A stretch of DNA of 44,002 nucleotides from an uncultured Pseudomonadota bacterium (GCA_946885605.1 CAMPGR010000016.1:1-44002); one strand, 5' to 3'. Numbered from the stretch's first letter, positions 23,700 to 32,511 are shown. Numbers and translations are program-made. The notes: generated by a model from the letters alone, not told the origin.

Positions 23700-24560
23700 A
23701 TGCTGGTCCCGGTGTTGCGGCTGGCCGCCCGGCTGCCGCTGAGATGGTTGCACTGCGCGGGCGCGGCCCTCGGCTGGCTGGTGTACTGGCTGTCGCCCGC
23801 TTACGCCGCGCACGTGAGAGAAAACCTCCACGCGAGCGGCGTGTGCCGCGACACCGCGGCACGCCGCGCGCTGTTGCGACGCGTTGTCGCCGAAACGGGA
23901 AAAGGTGTGACGGAGTTGATCGCGATATGGTTCGGCCGCGAAGAAGCGATATCCCCGCTCGTCGCATGCAATGCCTGGCATGTCGCGGAGCAGGCGCACC
24001 GCGAAGGCCGGGGCGTCATTTTTCTTACACCCCACCTCGGTTGCTTCGAGGCCGCGGCGCTTTACACCGCGCAGCGCATGGCCATCACGATCATGTACCG
24101 GCCGCCCAAGCTCAAATGGCTCGAGCCGCTCATGCTCGCCGGGCGACAACGCTGGCATGCGAAGCTCGTGCCCGCGAATCTGCGCGGCGTGCGCCTGCTC
24201 TACAAGGCGCTCAAGAATGGCGAGGCGGTTGGATTGCTGCCGGACCAGACGCCGGGCGTGGGAGAAGGGGTGTGGGCCGGCTTTTTTGGGCGGCCGGCGT
24301 ATACCATGACATTGGTGAGCCGGCTGCAGAAGGCAACCGGAGCGGCGATCATGTTGGCGTTCGCCGAGCGCAGGCCCGGGGGCCAGGGCTATGATTTTCA
24401 TCTTCAGCGGATGCAGACGGCGGGACTGAATGAAGCGCGCTTGAACCGCGCGATCGAGTCCCTGGTGCGGCACTGCCCCGCGCAGTACCTGTGGGGTTAC
24501 AACCGGTACAAGGTGCCCGCCGGCGTCCAGGGCCCCGAGATGAGCACGGAGGAACGCTAG
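23700..24560 (+). CDS. lpxL: Lipid A biosynthesis acyltransferase, LpxL/HtrB family (first copy)
   Basis: Inner-membrane enzyme that adds a secondary acyl chain to lipid A. It has 286 residues, with an N-terminal hydrophobic anchor (LRWLHCAGAALGWLVYWLS) and the HX4E catalytic motif in FLTPHLGCFE (His112, Glu117). Later segments typical of the family are LPDQTPGVGEGVWAGFFG and the C-terminal QYLWGYNRYK. It diverges from metK, and it is followed after about 70 bases by a sugar-nucleotide dehydrogenase/aminotransferase pair and a second LpxL gene. The family is certain; the acyl chain position is not. Confidence 0.9.
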   Translation: MLVPVLRLAARLPLRWLHCAGAALGWLVYWLSPAYAAHVRENLHASGVCRDTAARRALLRRVVAETGKGVTELIAIWFGREEAISPLVACNAWHVAEQAHREGRGVIFLTPHLGCFEAAALYTAQRMAITIMYRPPKLKWLEPLMLAGRQRWHAKLVPANLRGVRLLYKALKNGEAVGLLPDQTPGVGEGVWAGFFGRPAYTMTLVSRLQKATGAAIMLAFAERRPGGQGYDFHLQRMQTAGLNEARLNRAIESLVRHCPAQYLWGYNRYKVPAGVQGPEMSTEER

Positions 24561-24633
24561 TTGGGATTGCGCGCTCGCAGGCGCGCGTGCCAAAGTGCGC
24601 GCCGATGCTGATATTGAACGGAACGGGCGAACG

Positions 24634-25590
24634 GTGAAGCGGCTGAGCGCTGCCGTGATCGGGGTCGGGTACCTGGGAAAGTTCCATGCCCAGAAGTACG
24701 CCGCGCTCCCCGACGTGGATCTCATCGCGGTAGCGGACGAGAACCTGAGCCGTGCCGAGGAGGTCGCGCGGGCGTGTGGATGCCAAGCGCTCGCCGACTT
24801 TCGCTCTGTGCTCGGTGAAGTGGATCTCGTCTCGATCGTTGTCCCGACGGAGGCGCATTACAGCGTGGCGCGGGCATGCCTCGAGGCGGGCGCGCATATC
24901 CTCGTCGAAAAACCGGTAACGCGAACGCTGGAGGAAGCCGACGAGCTCATCCGGCTCGCGGCAGCCAAGGCGCGCGTTTTCCAGGTCGGGCACGTGGAGC
25001 GGTTCAACCCCGCCGTGCTTGCCCTGCGCCAGGTGCTCGAAAAGCCGCTTTTCGTCGAGTCCTATCGCCTCGCGTCCTTCAAGCCGCGCGGGACGGACGT
25101 GGACGTCGTCCTCGATCTCATGATTCATGACATCGATATCATCCTGAACCTCGTGCAGAGCGAGATTGCCGACGTGCGCCCGATCGGTTTTCCCGTCCTG
25201 ACCGACGAAGTCGATATAGGCCATGCGCGCCTCGAGTTCGCAAACGGCTGTGTTGCGAACGTGACCGCAAGCCGTGTGAGCGACAAGGCGATGCGCAAGG
25301 TGCGGGTGTTTCAGCAGGACGCTTACCTGTCCATCGACCTGCATAACCCCAAATTCGTGTGCTGGCGGCGGCTTCGGGACGGGGGCGGCGCGCCGCGACT
25401 TGCATCGGAGGAAAAAACGTTCCCGCCGGCGGACCTTCTGCTTGAAGAGGTGCGCGCGTTCGTCACCGCGGTGCGCGAGGGCGCACCGCCGGTCGTGAGC
25501 GGCGCCGACGGAAAGCGCGCCCTCGAAGTGGCGCTGCGCATCAGCGCCGGAATGGGCGGTGCGTGGCCGCCGCTGGAGCGTGGCGCATGA
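24634..25590 (+). CDS. Gfo/Idh/MocA oxidoreductase, GnnA-like (putative UDP-GlcNAc 3-dehydrogenase)
   Basis: NAD(P)-dependent sugar dehydrogenase of about 318 residues. The Rossmann loop VIGVGYLGKFHA lies near the start. The family EKP motif is in ILVEKPVTRTLEEA, followed by VFQVGHVERFNPAV and LDLMIHDIDIIL. The GHVERFNPA segment and the neighbour, a DegT aminotransferase, recall GnnA of Acidithiobacillus ferrooxidans, which oxidises UDP-GlcNAc at C3 on the way to diamino lipid A. I chose GTG 24634 because the protein then starts one turn before the Rossmann strand; GTG 24595 would add 13 residues. The substrate assignment is inference from context. Confidence 0.82.
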   Translation: MKRLSAAVIGVGYLGKFHAQKYAALPDVDLIAVADENLSRAEEVARACGCQALADFRSVLGEVDLVSIVVPTEAHYSVARACLEAGAHILVEKPVTRTLEEADELIRLAAAKARVFQVGHVERFNPAVLALRQVLEKPLFVESYRLASFKPRGTDVDVVLDLMIHDIDIILNLVQSEIADVRPIGFPVLTDEVDIGHARLEFANGCVANVTASRVSDKAMRKVRVFQQDAYLSIDLHNPKFVCWRRLRDGGGAPRLASEEKTFPPADLLLEEVRAFVTAVREGAPPVVSGADGKRALEVALRISAGMGGAWPPLERGA

Positions 25591-26684
25591 AGATACCCAT
25601 GGTCGACCTCAAGGCGCAGTACCGCGACCTTCAGGAGGAGATCGACGCCGCGTTACAGTCGGTCGTGCACTCAGGGCAGTTCGTGCTCGGGCCGCAAGTG
25701 CTCGCTTTCGAGCGCGAGGTCGCCGCCTACTGCGATGTGCGGCACGCGGTGTCGGTCGCTTCGGGTACGGATGCGCTGCATCTCGCGCTGCGCGCCGCCG
25801 GTGTGGGTCCCGGGGCCGAAGTCATCACGACGCCTTTCACGTTCATCGCGACGGCGGGCGCGATTTCCCAGACCGGCGCACGGCCCGTCTTTGCGGACAT
25901 CGATCCCGCCACCTTCAACATTGATCCCGCGCGGGTGGCAAAGGCGCTGACTTCGCGCACGCGGGCGGTGTTGCCGGTGCATCTCTATGGGCAGCCGGCC
26001 GATCTGGCACCGATTCGCGAAATCTGCCTGCGGCATCGACTGGCGCTGATCGAGGACTGCGCGCAATCCTTCGGGGCGGAGTACGGCGGACGCAAATCCG
26101 GCGCGTATGGCGACATGGGCTGTTTCTCCTTTTATCCCAGCAAGAATCTCGGCGCCTACGGCGACGGCGGCATGGTGATCACCAACGACGATGCGGCGGC
26201 TGAGCGGCTGCGCCGGCTCCGCGATCACGGGCGCATCGAGGGGTACCGTCACGGCATGGTGGGCTACAACAGCCGGCTCGACGAATTGCAGGCTGCGGTG
26301 CTGCGGGTGAAGCTCGCGCGGCTGGACGATTACAACCGGCGCCGGCGCGAGAACGCCAGGCGCTATGGCGAGCGCCTTGCCGGCAGTGGCGTGACGCCGC
26401 CCGTTGAAGACGGCAAGGGCGTGCACGTCTACCACCAGTACACGGTGCGCGCGCGCCACCGTGACACGGTACGCAACGCGCTTACGGCGGCGGGCATCGC
26501 GAGCGCCGTTTACTATCCCATCCCGCTGCATCGACAGGAGGTCTACGCGGCAGACTATGGCGGCACGCGTTTTCCCGGGGCCGAGGCTGCGGCCGAAGAA
26601 GTGCTGTCGCTTCCCATGTATCCCGAGTTGTCCGAGCTTGAGATCGACGAAATTGCGCGGGTGGTGCGGCAGGCGCGAGCATGA
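25587..26684 (+). CDS. DegT/DnrJ/EryC1/StrS aminotransferase, GnnB-like
   Basis: PLP-dependent sugar aminotransferase of 365 residues. It begins IPMVDLKAQYRDLQEEID, with the family signatures SGTDALHLALRAAGVGPG, TPFTFIATAGAI and IEDCAQSFGAEYGG. The PLP lysine is in SFYPSKNLGAYGDGG. The C-terminal YYPIPLHRQEVY is standard for sugar-nucleotide transaminases of the WbpE/GnnB sort. The ATG overlaps the dehydrogenase stop (ATGA), and its own stop overlaps the next acyltransferase start, so the three are translationally coupled. It probably aminates the 3-keto sugar made by the preceding enzyme. Confidence 0.86.
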   Translation: MKIPMVDLKAQYRDLQEEIDAALQSVVHSGQFVLGPQVLAFEREVAAYCDVRHAVSVASGTDALHLALRAAGVGPGAEVITTPFTFIATAGAISQTGARPVFADIDPATFNIDPARVAKALTSRTRAVLPVHLYGQPADLAPIREICLRHRLALIEDCAQSFGAEYGGRKSGAYGDMGCFSFYPSKNLGAYGDGGMVITNDDAAAERLRRLRDHGRIEGYRHGMVGYNSRLDELQAAVLRVKLARLDDYNRRRRENARRYGERLAGSGVTPPVEDGKGVHVYHQYTVRARHRDTVRNALTAAGIASAVYYPIPLHRQEVYAADYGGTRFPGAEAAAEEVLSLPMYPELSELEIDEIARVVRQARA

Positions 26685-27547
26685 CCCGGCTCGCCATCTT
26701 CCTCCTCTGGCTCCTCCACTTCTTCCCCTTGACGCTCCTCGCTCCCCTGGGGCGCGGATTGGGCCTGCTCATCTACGCGTTGGTGCGCGAGCGACGCGAG
26801 GTCGCGCTCACCAACTTGCGGTTGTGCTTTCCGGAGTGGGATGAAGCGAAGCGCAAGCACACGGCCCGGCGGCACTTCCAGGCTTTCGGCCGGGCCTTCG
26901 TCGAGCACGGGCTCCTCTGGTGGTCGAGCAAGGAACGGCTGCAGCGCCTGATCCGCATCGAAGGTCTCGAACACTGGCAGGCGGTCGACGGGCGGCCGGT
27001 CATCTGGCTCGCGCCGCATTTTGTCGGCCTCGACATGGGGGGCACGCGCATCATTACCGAATGGCGGGGTGTTTCCGTGTATAGCCGCCAGAAAGACCCA
27101 GTGCTCAACCGCGTGCTGCTGCGTGGGCGCCAGCGCTTCATCGAACCGGTGCTGTTCTCCCGGCAGGAGGGCATACGTCCGGTCGTACGCGCGGTGCGCA
27201 AGGGCTTGCCGCTCTACTATCTGCCCGACATGGATCTCGGCAGCCGCGACTCGATCTTCGTCCCGTTTTTCGGTGTGCAGGCGGCGACGGTGACCGCGCT
27301 TTCGCGTATTGCCCGCCTCGCCGGGGCGGTGGTCGTGCCGGCCGTCACGCGGCAATTGCCCGGGGGGCAGGGATACGTGCTCAGGTTTTACCCGGCATGG
27401 AACGGGTTTCCGACCGAAGACCTCGCCGCGGACGTGCGCCGCATGAACGCGTTCATCGAGGAACGGGTGCGCGAAATGCCGGAACAGTACTTCTGGCTCC
27501 ACAAGCGCTACAAGACGCGCCCGCCTGGAGAAGCCAAATTCTACTGA
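26681..27547 (+). CDS. lpxL: Lipid A biosynthesis acyltransferase, LpxL/HtrB family (second copy)
   Basis: A 288-residue secondary acyltransferase. It has an N-terminal membrane segment (LAIFLLWLLHFFPLTLLAPL), NLRLCFPEW as in LpxL, and the HX4D catalytic motif in WLAPHFVGLDMGG (His113, Asp118). LPDMDLGSRDSIFVPFFG and a C-terminal QYFWLHKRYKTRP follow; this RYKTRP ending is classical for LpxL. It overlaps the DegT gene by four bases. Of the two copies this one is closer to E. coli LpxL in motif wording, while the copy at 23700 is more diverged. Together they could add two different chains. Confidence 0.92.
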   Translation: MTRLAIFLLWLLHFFPLTLLAPLGRGLGLLIYALVRERREVALTNLRLCFPEWDEAKRKHTARRHFQAFGRAFVEHGLLWWSSKERLQRLIRIEGLEHWQAVDGRPVIWLAPHFVGLDMGGTRIITEWRGVSVYSRQKDPVLNRVLLRGRQRFIEPVLFSRQEGIRPVVRAVRKGLPLYYLPDMDLGSRDSIFVPFFGVQAATVTALSRIARLAGAVVVPAVTRQLPGGQGYVLRFYPAWNGFPTEDLAADVRRMNAFIEERVREMPEQYFWLHKRYKTRPPGEAKFY

Positions 27548-27550
27548 GCG

Positions 27551-28063
27551 ATGACGCGACCGTCGAATGCCTCCATCCTTCCGGTCGGGCCGGATGAAGC
27601 CGAGGAAATCGCCCGGCTCGCCGGCGATATCTGGCGCCATCATTATCCGGGCATCATCAGCACTGCGCAGATAGAATACATGCTGAAGCAGCGCTACGAT
27701 CCCGCGCTCATACGCAACGAGCTCGCGCGCAGCGACGTGTGGTGGGACAAGCTCGTCATAAGCGGCACGGTTGCGGGTTTCGATTCCTGCCTTCTTTCGG
27801 ACGAGCCAGGAGAAATGAAGCTCGACAAGCTCTACGTCCATCCTGACCATCAGCGCATGGGACACGGCGGCCGGATGATCGCGCACGTTTGCGAGCGTGC
27901 GCGCGCTCTCGGCTGCGCGCGGCTCGTGCTTGCGGTGAACCGGCACAATGCGCGGGCGATCGCCGCTTATCGCAAGCACGGCTTTTCGGTGCGCGGCACG
28001 CGCGTGAAGCCTATCGGTGGCGGCTTCGTGATGGACGACTACGTGATGGGGCGGGAGATCTAG
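27551..28063 (+). CDS. GNAT family N-acetyltransferase
   Basis: Acetyl-CoA-dependent acetyltransferase of 170 residues. Motif A, the CoA-pyrophosphate loop, reads LYVHPDHQRMGHGGRMI (R/Q-x-x-G-x-G/A form). The following strand-helix ARLVLAVNRHNARAIAAYRKHGF is the usual motif B. The N-terminal IWRHHYPGIISTAQIEYML is seen in GNATs annotated as ribosomal-protein or small-molecule acetyltransferases, with no clear substrate. It begins three bases after the acyltransferase stop, so it belongs to the same transcript, but nothing ties it functionally to lipid A. Confidence 0.85.
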   Translation: MTRPSNASILPVGPDEAEEIARLAGDIWRHHYPGIISTAQIEYMLKQRYDPALIRNELARSDVWWDKLVISGTVAGFDSCLLSDEPGEMKLDKLYVHPDHQRMGHGGRMIAHVCERARALGCARLVLAVNRHNARAIAAYRKHGFSVRGTRVKPIGGGFVMDDYVMGREI

Positions 28064-28476
28064 TGTCTCGGAATCCGGACGAGAACGCGCGCTGCGCGCT
28101 TTTGCGGCGTGTGAGGGCCATAGCGGTGGTCGGGCTTTCGCCCAACCCGGCGCGGCCCAGTCACGAGGTCGCGCGAGCAATGCGCGGATTCGGATTCGAG
28201 ATCATCCCCGTCCATCCCGCCGTGCCCGAGGTGCTCGGTGCGCGCGCCTACCGCAGCCTGGAGGAAGTGCCCGGCACGATCGACCTCGTCAACGTGTTCC
28301 GGCGCGCCGAGTATATCGACGGCATTGTCGACCAGTGCGTCGCTCTGAACCTCAAAGCCCTTTGGATACAGGAAGGTATCGTCAACGAGCCCGCCGCCGA
28401 ACGGGCGCGCGCGGCCGGCATGACGGTGGTGATGGATCGCTGCATCTGCCGCGATTACAAGGCGTACTGCATCTAA
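28063..28476 (+). CDS. CoA-binding domain protein, YccU family
   Basis: Small cytosolic Rossmann-fold protein of 137 residues. The nucleotide/CoA loop VRAIAVVGLSPNPARPSHEV is followed by EIIPVHPAVPEVLGARAYRS, LVNVFRRAEYI, LWIQEGIVNEPAAERARAAG and the terminal VMDRCICRDY. These are the conserved blocks of the YccU/CoA-binding (succinyl-CoA ligase-like) family, whose function is undefined. The GTG start at 28063 overlaps the stop of the acetyltransferase (TAGTG), and dapF begins immediately after its stop. Confidence 0.84.
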   Translation: MSRNPDENARCALLRRVRAIAVVGLSPNPARPSHEVARAMRGFGFEIIPVHPAVPEVLGARAYRSLEEVPGTIDLVNVFRRAEYIDGIVDQCVALNLKALWIQEGIVNEPAAERARAAGMTVVMDRCICRDYKAYCI

Positions 28477-29325
28477 ATGCGCCTAAAATTCACAAAAATG
28501 CACGGCTTGGGGAATGATTTCGTTGTCCTCGATGCGACGCGGCGACCGATCGTGCTTTCCGAGGCGCAATTGCGCTTCATCGCCGACCGCCACATGGGCG
28601 TAGGGTGCGACCAGATCCTGCAGGTGGAGCCGCCGCGCGAGAGCGGCACCGATTTCTATTACCGCATATTCAATGCGGACGGCCGCGAAGTGGAGCAATG
28701 CGGTAACGGCGCCCGCTGCTTTGTGCGCTACGTGCATGAAAAGGGGCTCACCACGAAAACCCGGATACGGGTCGGCACGCGTGCCGGCTTGATCATCCCT
28801 TCGCTCGAGGCGGACGGGCAGGTCACCGTCGAGATGGGCGTGGCGGATTTCGAGCCGGCATCGATCCCCTTCGTTGCGCCGAAGCGGGCGCTTACCTACG
28901 CGCTCGAGCTTGATGGAAAAGAGATAACGGTCAGTGCCTTGTCCATCGGCAACCCGCATGCGGTACAAGTCGTCGACGATGTCGAGGCCGCGCCCGTTGC
29001 GAGCGAAGGGCCACTCATCGAGCGCCATGCCCGCTTTCCACAGCGGGTGAACGCGGGCTACATGCAGATCCTCGATCGCCGCCATATCCGCCTGCGCGTC
29101 TACGAGCGGGGTGCCGGCGAGACGCTGGCATGCGGCACCGGCGCCTGCGCCGCTGTCGTTGCGGGAATCCTGCGCGGATTTCTCGACGACCGCGTACGCG
29201 TGACGATGCGCGGCGGCGACTTGCACGTTTCCTGGGCCGGCGAGGGCGAGCCGGTCCGGATGACGGGGCCGGCGGCAACGGTGTTCGAGGGCGAACTCGA
29301 GCTTCTAGACCAGGGAGAAAAATGA
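28477..29325 (+). CDS. dapF: Diaminopimelate epimerase
   Basis: Converts LL- to meso-diaminopimelate for lysine and peptidoglycan synthesis without a cofactor. The start [19 protein letters not shown] is canonical, so the ATG at 28477 is correct. The two catalytic cysteines are Cys75 in [16 protein letters not shown] and Cys219 in [11 protein letters not shown]. The length of 282 residues is normal (E. coli 274). The start codon directly follows the stop of the previous gene. The order dapF-DUF484-xerC is conserved in many proteobacteria. Confidence 0.97.
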   Translation: MRLKFTKMHGLGNDFVVLDATRRPIVLSEAQLRFIADRHMGVGCDQILQVEPPRESGTDFYYRIFNADGREVEQCGNGARCFVRYVHEKGLTTKTRIRVGTRAGLIIPSLEADGQVTVEMGVADFEPASIPFVAPKRALTYALELDGKEITVSALSIGNPHAVQVVDDVEAAPVASEGPLIERHARFPQRVNAGYMQILDRRHIRLRVYERGAGETLACGTGACAAVVAGILRGFLDDRVRVTMRGGDLHVSWAGEGEPVRMTGPAATVFEGELELLDQGEK

Positions 29326-29972
29326 AATCCGAAGACGTGGCGGAGTATTTGAAGAGCCATCCCGAATTTTTCGAGCAGTATGCCGACATGCTCGCGGAGA
29401 TCCACATCCCGCACCCGCATGGCGGGCGTACCATCTCCATCAGCGAAAGGCAGATCGTGACGCTCAGGGAGAAGAGCAAACAGCTCGAAACCAAGCTGCG
29501 CGAGATCATCGAGTTCGGGGAAGAGAACGATGCCATCGGCGAGAAGATCCACCGCCTCACGCTCGCCCTGCTGCGCGCGCGCGACGTCGCGGGCACTCTG
29601 AGCGCCGTGTACTTGAGTCTGCGCGAGGACTTCGCGGTGCCGCACGTGGTGTTGCGCACCTGGCATCCGGCGCAGGGCGGCGAGCGGCCGGAGTTCGAGA
29701 CTGTCACTACCGCGATACGCGACTTCTCGGCGAGCCTCGCTCAGCCGTATTGCAGTCCGCATGCCATGGTCGAGACCGGAGCGCTCTTCGGCGAGACGGC
29801 GCCCCATCTGCGGTCTTTCTCCTACGTGCCGCTGCGCGACGGGGAAGTCTTTGGCGTGCTCGCCCTCGCGAGTGAAGACCCGCAGCGCTTCTATCCCGAC
29901 ATGGGGACGCTCTATTTGCGCCGCTTGGGTGAGCTCATCTCCGCCGGACTGCTCGCTCGCATCCTCGCATGA
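29322..29972 (+). CDS. DUF484 family protein (GAF-like)
   Basis: Cytosolic protein of 216 residues that belongs to the DUF484 family encoded between dapF and xerC in many gammaproteobacteria and betaproteobacteria. The start [19 protein letters not shown] is the family hallmark. A probable coiled coil (about 45-75; [18 protein letters not shown]) leads into a GAF-like domain ending [19 protein letters not shown]. No biochemical role is established. AGGGAG precedes the ATG, which overlaps the dapF stop; its own stop overlaps the xerC start. Confidence 0.9.
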   Translation: MKSEDVAEYLKSHPEFFEQYADMLAEIHIPHPHGGRTISISERQIVTLREKSKQLETKLREIIEFGEENDAIGEKIHRLTLALLRARDVAGTLSAVYLSLREDFAVPHVVLRTWHPAQGGERPEFETVTTAIRDFSASLAQPYCSPHAMVETGALFGETAPHLRSFSYVPLRDGEVFGVLALASEDPQRFYPDMGTLYLRRLGELISAGLLARILA

Positions 29973-30886
29973 AACCCGCCGCGGCAAGTCGGCACGCGAG
30001 CGCGGCGCGTCGCCTGCTGGAGCACTACGTTGCCCATCTCGCGAACGAGCGCCGGTTCAGCGCGCATACCGCGCGCGGCTACGCGCGCGATGTCGCGGCC
30101 CTGATCGAGCTCGCGGGCGCAACGCCGCTCGAGCGCTTGCAGGTGCACGAAGTGCGCCGCTTCGTGGGGCAGCTGCATGCCCACGGCCTCGGCGGAAAGT
30201 CGCTTGCGCGCGCGCTCTCGGCGTGGCGCGGGTTCTTTCGCTATCTCGCCCGCGACCACGGTTTCCAGCACAACCCATGTGCCGGCATACGCGCGCCCAA
30301 GTCGGCGAAGAAGCTTCCGGGTGCGCTGTCGCCCGACGAGGCGCAGCGGCTGCTGGACAAGCGCGCCGAGGGCGCGCTCGCACTGCGCGACAAGGCGGCA
30401 TTCGAGTTGTTCTATTCGTCGGGGCTCCGGCTTTCGGAGCTGACGGGCCTCGATCTCGGCGATATAAATTTTGACGAGGCGTTGGTGCGCGTGACCGGTA
30501 AAGGCGCGAAGACGCGCATCGTTCCGGTGGGCGGCCCCGCCCTCGAAGCCTTGAAGGCGTGGCTTGGCGTGCGCGGCACGCTTGCCCGCGAAGACGAGAG
30601 GGCGCTCTTCGTCAACCGCAACGGCGGAAGGCTGGGCGCGCGGGCGGTGCAACTGCGGCTCGAAGCGTGGGCGGCCCAGCAGGGGCTCGGCCGGCGGGTG
30701 CACCCGCACGCATTGCGGCATTCGTTCGCCTCGCACGTGCTGCAGTCGAGCGGCGACCTGCGCGCGGTGCAGGAAATGCTCGGCCACGCGAGCATTTCCA
30801 CGACCCAGGTCTACACGCAGCTCGATTTTCAGCACCTCGCCAAGGTGTACGACGCCGCGCACCCGCGCGCGAGGAAGCGCGGCTGA
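29969..30886 (+). CDS. xerC: Tyrosine site-specific recombinase XerC
   Basis: Partner of XerD in resolving chromosome dimers at dif. The length is 305 residues. The SAM-like DNA-binding N-terminal domain begins LEHYVAHLANERRFSAHTAR. The catalytic residues are all present: Arg154 (SGLRLSEL), Lys178 (VTGKGAK), His247 and Arg250 (HPHALRHSFASHVL), His273 (LGHASISTTQ) and nucleophile Tyr282 (VYTQLDF). Its location after dapF and DUF484 supports XerC rather than XerD or an integrase. There is no nearby attachment site or phage gene. Confidence 0.95.
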   Translation: MKPAAASRHASAARRLLEHYVAHLANERRFSAHTARGYARDVAALIELAGATPLERLQVHEVRRFVGQLHAHGLGGKSLARALSAWRGFFRYLARDHGFQHNPCAGIRAPKSAKKLPGALSPDEAQRLLDKRAEGALALRDKAAFELFYSSGLRLSELTGLDLGDINFDEALVRVTGKGAKTRIVPVGGPALEALKAWLGVRGTLAREDERALFVNRNGGRLGARAVQLRLEAWAAQQGLGRRVHPHALRHSFASHVLQSSGDLRAVQEMLGHASISTTQVYTQLDFQHLAKVYDAAHPRARKRG

Positions 30887-30894
30887 ACTCGAAA

Positions 30895-32079
30895 ATGGAC
30901 AAATTGATCCTGAGGCCCGGCCGCGAGAAGGCCCTCAAACGCCGGCATCCCTGGATATTTTCCGGCGCTGTGGCGCGCGTGGAGGGGGAGCCCGCGTCCG
31001 GCGATACGGTGGAGGCGTGGTCGAGCGCCGGCGAGTTCCTGGCCGTTACGGCCTACAGCCCGCATTCTCAGATTCGCGCCCGCGTCTGGGACTGGAAAGA
31101 GCGGACAATCGACCGCCAGTTCTTTTTCGAGCGGGTGCGGCGCGCGGTCAACGAACGCTCGCATCTGCTCGAGGCGGCGACGACCGATGCCGTGCGGCTC
31201 GTCAACGGGGAAGCCGACGGCCTGCCGGGTGTGATCGCGGACCGCTATGGCGAGAGCATCGTGCTCCAGATCACGAGCGCGGGCGCGGAGCGCTGGCGTG
31301 AAGAGATTGCAGACGCTCTGCTCGATGCAACGGGTGCGGCGCGCGTATGGGAGCGTTCGGATGCCGACGTGCGGTCGCTGGAAGGCCTCGTGCCGCGCTG
31401 GGGAGCGGTGCGCGGCACGCCGCCGCCGGCGAAGCTCGTGATACGCGAGCACGGCCTCGATTTAGAGGTCGATCTCGAGCGCGGCCACAAGACCGGGTTC
31501 TACCTCGATCAGCGCGACAACCGGCAGCGTCTGCGCCGGCTCGCATCCGGGTGCGAGGTCCTCGACTGTTTCAGCTATACCGGCGGTTTCGCGGTGAGCG
31601 CGCTGGCGGGCGGGGCGCGATCGGTGACCGCGGTGGAGAGCTCAGGCGCGGCGCTCGAGGTTGCGCGCGCCAACGCCGCGCTGAACGGACTTGCCGCAGC
31701 GGAATGGATCGAAGACGACGTCTTCCAGCGCCTGCGCCTCTTCCGCGACGAGTCGCGTCAATTCGATATCGTGGTTCTCGATCCGCCCAAATTCGCGCCG
31801 ACGGCGGCGCACGCCGAGCGTGCGGCGCGCGCGTACAAGGACATCAATCTGCTCGCCTTCAAGCTGCTGCGCCCCGGCGGTGCGCTCATGACCTTCTCAT
31901 GCTCGGGTGCGGTCTCGGCGGAGCTGTTCCAGAAAATCGTCGCCGGCGCGGCGATCGATGCGGCGGTGAGCGCTCATATCGAGCGTTGGCTGCACGCCGC
32001 GCCCGACCACACGGTGGCGCTCAATTTCCCGGAAGGCGAATACCTGAAAGGCCTGCTCTGCCGCGTGAGCGCTGATTAG
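30895..32079 (+). CDS. rlmI: 23S rRNA cytosine methyltransferase, RlmI family
   Basis: Class I SAM-dependent methyltransferase of 394 residues. E. coli RlmI makes m5C1962 in 23S rRNA. The N-terminal PUA domain starts LILRPGREKALKRRHPWIFS. The central EEHUD-like domain includes VNGEADGLPGVIADRYG. The Rossmann domain has HKTGFYLDQRDNR, motif I VLDCFSYTGGFAVSA, and the motif IV region DIVVLDPPKFAP, followed by TFSCSG with the catalytic-type Cys. The ATG at 30895 lies eight bases after the xerC stop; the frame is open further upstream, but that part is xerC in another frame. Confidence 0.92.
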   Translation: MDKLILRPGREKALKRRHPWIFSGAVARVEGEPASGDTVEAWSSAGEFLAVTAYSPHSQIRARVWDWKERTIDRQFFFERVRRAVNERSHLLEAATTDAVRLVNGEADGLPGVIADRYGESIVLQITSAGAERWREEIADALLDATGAARVWERSDADVRSLEGLVPRWGAVRGTPPPAKLVIREHGLDLEVDLERGHKTGFYLDQRDNRQRLRRLASGCEVLDCFSYTGGFAVSALAGGARSVTAVESSGAALEVARANAALNGLAAAEWIEDDVFQRLRLFRDESRQFDIVVLDPPKFAPTAAHAERAARAYKDINLLAFKLLRPGGALMTFSCSGAVSAELFQKIVAGAAIDAAVSAHIERWLHAAPDHTVALNFPEGEYLKGLLCRVSAD

Positions 32080-32096
32080 CTTCCGCGGGACTCCGC

Positions 32097-32330
32097 TCAG
32101 CGTCCCGCTTGCCCGGCGCGCGGCGGCACGTGATCGACGCCGCCCGCGTGCCAGGGATGGCACTTCAGGATGCGCCTGAGGGTGAGCCACGAACCGCGCA
32201 AGGCGCCATGCGCATGAATCGCTTCGCGCGCATACGCGGAACACGTCGGGTAGAAGCGGCATTGGGCGCCGAAGTAGGGGCTCAACAGGAGTCGATATCC
32301 GTCGATCAGCGCGATCAGGAGAGACTTCAT
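32097..32330 (-). CDS. yidD: Membrane protein insertion efficiency factor YidD
   Basis: Small inner-membrane-associated protein of 77 residues that assists YidC-dependent insertion. Family blocks are LLIALIDGYRLLLSPYFGAQ, then CRFYPTCSAYAREAI, and ILKCHPWHAGGVDHVP. The start is the ATG at 32330, which gives a normal N-terminus; the open frame up to 32405 has no support. In most bacteria yidD sits between rnpA and yidC near the origin. Here it stands alone, facing rlmI and divergent from tonB. Confidence 0.93.
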   Translation of the reverse strand: MKSLLIALIDGYRLLLSPYFGAQCRFYPTCSAYAREAIHAHGALRGSWLTLRRILKCHPWHAGGVDHVPPRAGQAGR

Positions 32331-32336
32331 CAATGA

Positions 32337-32342
32337 ATTATA
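32337..32342 (-). promoter_or_regulatory. TATAAT box upstream of yidD
   Basis: A perfect -10 hexamer on the minus strand ends six bases before the yidD ATG, so a transcript from it would start at or very near the start codon. No convincing -35 element is seen. Confidence 0.45.
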
Positions 32343-32467
32343 GCGCAGCGCCCTCGCAGCGCGGCGCCACGCGGGCGTCCCGGAGTAGAATGAACCGTCC
32401 ATCATCTCCGGCGCGCGAATGGGTCACTTTTGTCGTGCAAAGGGCGGGCAACCATGAGCGCCATACC

Positions 32468-32511
32468 ACTCCCCTTGCGCGCAATGCGGGAGAGAAGCCG
32501 GCGGTGAGGGC
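32468..32511. repeat. Dispersed intergenic repeat, copy 2
   Basis: A core beginning CTCCCCTTGCGCGCAATGCG and ending GGCGGTGAGGG. It corresponds block by block to the element at 20736-20787 and lies in the 218-base gap between yidD and tonB. The rest of that gap shows nothing else I can name. Confidence 0.5.

Noticed and set aside
28483..28488. TAAAAT before the second dapF ATG as a promoter
   Set aside because: It encodes the conserved LKF of the canonical DapF N-terminus, so it is coding sequence.
29969..30886. XerC-like recombinase as an integrase marking a mobile element
   Set aside because: The dapF-DUF484-xerC context and full XerC motifs indicate the housekeeping recombinase; no attachment repeats or phage genes are nearby.
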